DNA of 8,328 bases, taken from the NCBI GenBank assembly GCA_004561775.1, contig SFUD01000022.1, positions 1 through 8,328 of the forward strand, read 5' to 3'. The position numbers were made by a program, and so were the translations under genes. Under the pieces are notes generated by a model. That model searched no databases. It was not told the origin of the DNA and saw only the letters and a program-made list of their open reading frames with translations. Below, piece by piece: positions 6,648-8,328 of this stretch. Source of the DNA: a bacterium. GTDB taxonomy: Bacteria; Bacteroidota; Bacteroidia; Bacteroidales; UBA932. How positions within the stretch are numbered: the first letter of the stretch is position 1; each line of letters opens with the position of its first letter.

Positions 6648-7460
6648 CTCAAATTTATTGCTTACAAGTATTCTGCCGCAATATTCGCAGACAATAATCT
6701 TCTTGCTTGCCTGAATATCCAGCTGGCGCTGTGGCGGAATCTTGTTGAAGCATCCTCCGCAGGCATCTCTCTGTACCGTTACAACAGCAAGTTTGTTTCT
6801 TGCATTGTTTCTAACCTTCTCGTATGCGTGCAGAAGTCTGGCATCTATCTTCTCCTTAATGGCTGAGGACTCCAAAAGAAGCTGCTCCTCATCCTTCTGG
6901 GTCTCATTAACAATGGTCTCCAGTTCGTTCTTCTTGTTTACCAAATCCTCCTCTCTGCCGGCAAGAGCATTGTTTGTCTCCTCCAGCGCGCTCTTCTTCT
7001 CTGCCAGAAGTTTGGTGCTGTCATTTATCCTCTTCTCGGAGAGTTGACAATCAAGCTCCTGATACTCAATCTCTTTAGAGAGTGAGTCATACTCGCGGTT
7101 GTTCTTTACATTATTTCTCTGCTCCTCATATTTTGCAATGAGGGTCTTGCTGTTAACAATATCCAGCTTCTTCTGTGAGATGAACGCTTCAATCTCCTTT
7201 ATCTCCTTGGAGAGATTGGCTATTCTGGTCTTAAGGCCAAGAATGTCATCCTCAAGGTCCTGAACCTCCAGAGGAAGTTCTCCTCTCAAAAGTTGTATAT
7301 TATCTATTTTGCTATCTGTCTTCTGGAGTTTGTAGAGAAGACGGAGCTTCTCCTCAATACTCATATCCGAATCAAGGTTCTTGACATTCTGCAATGAGGC
7401 AAATGTCTCTCCCTCAACTACAATAGGCATAACGGCCTTCTGTTTCTTTACTGTTGCCAT
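6636..7460 (-). CDS. Coiled-coil protein with C-terminal C4 zinc ribbon (DUF164/CdsZ-like family)
   Basis: The protein belongs to the bacterial family with a long helical hairpin and a C4 zinc ribbon, whose chlamydial member CdsZ (CT398) has been linked to type III secretion and sigma-54. No type III genes are visible here and the general role is not settled. Residues 1-33 are a variable leader. The segment MSIEEKLRLLYKLQ (33-46) opens the conserved part, and about 65-205 is a heptad-like, Lys/Glu/Leu-rich antiparallel coiled coil with the typical NNREYDSLSKEIEY turn (120-133). The zinc ribbon has Cys234-x2-Cys237 and Cys258-x2-Cys261 (ACGGC, then CEYCGRIL). The C-terminus is acidic (FEEEE). 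The gene begins two bases after the Nif3-family gene, a pairing seen in many bacteria. An alternative start at Met33 is possible but would leave a larger gap. Confidence 0.9.
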   Translation of the reverse strand: MATVKKQKAVMPIVVEGETFASLQNVKNLDSDMSIEEKLRLLYKLQKTDSKIDNIQLLRGELPLEVQDLEDDILGLKTRIANLSKEIKEIEAFISQKKLDIVNSKTLIAKYEEQRNNVKNNREYDSLSKEIEYQELDCQLSEKRINDSTKLLAEKKSALEETNNALAGREEDLVNKKNELETIVNETQKDEEQLLLESSAIKEKIDARLLHAYEKVRNNARNKLAVVTVQRDACGGCFNKIPPQRQLDIQASKKIIVCEYCGRILVSNKFEEEE

Positions 7461-7462
7461 AT

Positions 7463-8239
7463 CTAATAAAAATATACCGGATTTTTACTCTCTTTTCCAA
7501 TTAAGAGTGCAAAGTTATGAAAATTTTCCCAAACAATATTTGCAAATAGTTCAACTATTCCATATTCGCTTGCAAAATGGCCTATGTCCATAATTGTAAG
7601 GTTGTTGTCGGGATAAAAGAAATGATAGCTTATATCTCCTGTAATATAGACCTGCGCACCTGCCGCTGCGGCATTGCCAATGAAATCTTTGCCGCTTCCT
7701 CCGCATACTGCCACTCGGGAAACCGTTGCTGATGCGGGCTTGGAGCAGAGCGCATATTGCAGCCCGAAGCGCTCCTTCACCAGTGCTGCAAACTCCTCAA
7801 AGGGGAGCGGGGCAGGCAGATTCCCTACCATCCCGAATCCCTCCGGGGTAAGCGTTGTTGCCTCCTGCAGGGAGAGCTTCTGCGCCATAAGGGCGCTTAC
7901 TCCTCCCGATGCCTTGTCCATATTGGTGTGGGCGGAGTAGATGATTATGTTGTGGCGGATTGCCTTGGCCACAATGCGGCCTGTGGCGCTCTCCGGAGTT
8001 ATGCGTTTGAGCCCCTTGAAGATGAGCGGGTGATGTGTTATTATTATGTTGCAGTTGCAGCGGATTGCCTCATCCAGCACCTCTTCTGTGCAGTCAAGCG
8101 CTATGAGTCCCTTTGTTACAAGGGCGTTGGGGTCTCCTACAGAGAAGCCGCAGTTGTCCCAGCTCTCCTGTGTCTGCAGGGGAGCAAAGCGCTCTATGGG
8201 CTCTACAAGTCTGTATGCCGGTATGCCTCTCTCTTCCAT
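7463..8239 (-). CDS. Nif3-like dinuclear metal protein (GTP cyclohydrolase I type 2/YbgI family), short form
   Basis: Members of this family form toroidal hexamers with two metal ions per active site. The true reaction is unknown, although a GTP cyclohydrolase activity has been proposed for some. Metal-ligand residues can be seen: His69-His70 in IITHHPLIFKG (66-76), Asp108 in SAHTNMDKASGGV (102-114), and His221 and Glu225 in MDIGHFASE (217-225). Residues VYITGDISYH (197-206) are also typical. The length is 258 residues, close to E. coli YbgI. The PII/CutA-like domain inserted near residues 125-136 in long forms such as Bacillus YqfO is absent: only a short TTLTPEG stretch precedes GFGMVGNLPAP. 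The start overlaps the preceding stop as TAATG and has an AGGAGG eight bases upstream. The zinc-ribbon partner follows after two bases. Confidence 0.93.
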   Translation of the reverse strand: MEERGIPAYRLVEPIERFAPLQTQESWDNCGFSVGDPNALVTKGLIALDCTEEVLDEAIRCNCNIIITHHPLIFKGLKRITPESATGRIVAKAIRHNIIIYSAHTNMDKASGGVSALMAQKLSLQEATTLTPEGFGMVGNLPAPLPFEEFAALVKERFGLQYALCSKPASATVSRVAVCGGSGKDFIGNAAAAGAQVYITGDISYHFFYPDNNLTIMDIGHFASEYGIVELFANIVWENFHNFALLIGKESKNPVYFY

Positions 8240-8328
8240 TATTCCTCCCTCCTTGTTGCCTCTGCAGACTCCTTATATTCCTGACTTATTTGCATCAGTT
8301 TGTTCTTTATGGCATTAAGTCTGGCTAT
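8239..8328 (-). CDS. C-terminal 29 residues of an unrecognised protein (cut by window edge)
   Basis: The minus-strand frame is open from the right edge to a TAA whose last A is the first base of the Nif3-family ATG (TAATG). It encodes a polar, helix-prone tail beginning IARLNAIKNKLMQI and ending EATRREE. The coupling overlap and the lack of stop codons support a real gene end. The fragment is too short to assign to a family, and 29 open codons alone are weak evidence, so the call rests mainly on the junction. Confidence 0.5.
   Translation of the reverse strand: MARLNAIKNKLMQISQEYKESAEATRREE
8248..8253 (-). promoter_or_regulatory. Shine-Dalgarno-like AGGAGG ahead of the Nif3-family gene
   Basis: AGGAGG lies eight bases before the ATG at 8239, within the last codons of the upstream gene (Arg-Arg-Glu-Glu). 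A second purine block (GAGGAA) lies between it and the start. Spacing is good for anti-Shine-Dalgarno pairing. Other starts in this window, such as that of rnfD, have A/T-rich leaders instead, which is the usual Bacteroidota pattern. It may simply reflect Arg and Glu codons. Confidence 0.4.

Noticed and set aside
6650..6657. TAAATTTG on the minus strand, about 50 bases before dnaB
   Set aside because: The position suits a dnaB promoter, but no TTTG stands at the right upstream spacing. A weak dnaB promoter here cannot be excluded.
7510..7517. TAACTTTG on the minus strand, about 50 bases before the zinc-ribbon gene
   Set aside because: The upstream TTTG candidates are 12 and 25 bases away, not 19-21, and the two-base gene gap favours co-transcription.
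1..8328. Signs of a new defence, mobile or secretion system
   Set aside because: All genes fit known housekeeping or Rnf families. There is no integrase, transposase, toxin pair, CRISPR repeat, tRNA or clear change in base composition.

Overview
The window reads as a piece of a Bacteroidales-type (Bacteroidota) chromosome. The grounds are the gene order rseC-rnfB-rnfC-rnfD-rnfG, an RnfB with enough cysteines for six clusters, a DUF3108 protein, a zinc-ribbon coiled-coil protein paired with a Nif3-like protein, mostly A/T-rich start regions without Shine-Dalgarno sequences, and one good match to the Bacteroides promoter consensus (TTTG-N19-TAnnTTTG). The genus cannot be told from the sequence alone.

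Every supported gene lies on the minus strand, so transcription runs from the right end to the left. In that order they are: the last 29 codons of an unrecognised gene (8328-8239); a short Nif3-family metal protein (8239-7463); a coiled-coil protein with a C4 zinc ribbon (7460-6636); the replicative helicase DnaB (6599-5088); a secreted or periplasmic DUF3108 protein (5070-4168); RseC (4163-3732); RnfB (3728-2778); RnfC (2752-1418); RnfD (1381-389); and the first 129 codons of RnfG (389-1). Gaps are at most 36 bases and two junctions overlap as TAATG. No stretch over 300 bases lacks a gene. No RNA gene, mobile element, CRISPR array or origin is visible.

Functionally there are two halves. The right half is housekeeping: the conserved Nif3/zinc-ribbon pair and DnaB. 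The left half is the start of an Rnf complex operon. RnfB (iron-sulfur ferredoxin module), RnfC (NADH/FMN/iron-sulfur module), RnfD (membrane flavin subunit) and RnfG (covalent FMN subunit) couple electron flow between ferredoxin and NAD+ to ion transport across the inner membrane. rnfE and rnfA would be expected just beyond the left edge. A promoter candidate inside the 3' end of dnaB (5078-5108) suggests that DUF3108-rseC-rnfBCDG can be transcribed separately from dnaB.

I see no new biological system here. The points worth a second look are small: the promoter sits so close to the DUF3108 start that the mRNA may be nearly leaderless; an 18-bp tandem repeat follows the DUF3108 signal peptide; RnfB has a repetitive Ala/Pro tail; Nif3 is the compact form; a hairpin has the zinc-ribbon gene's stop codon in its loop; and Nif3 is preceded by an AGGAGG sequence.
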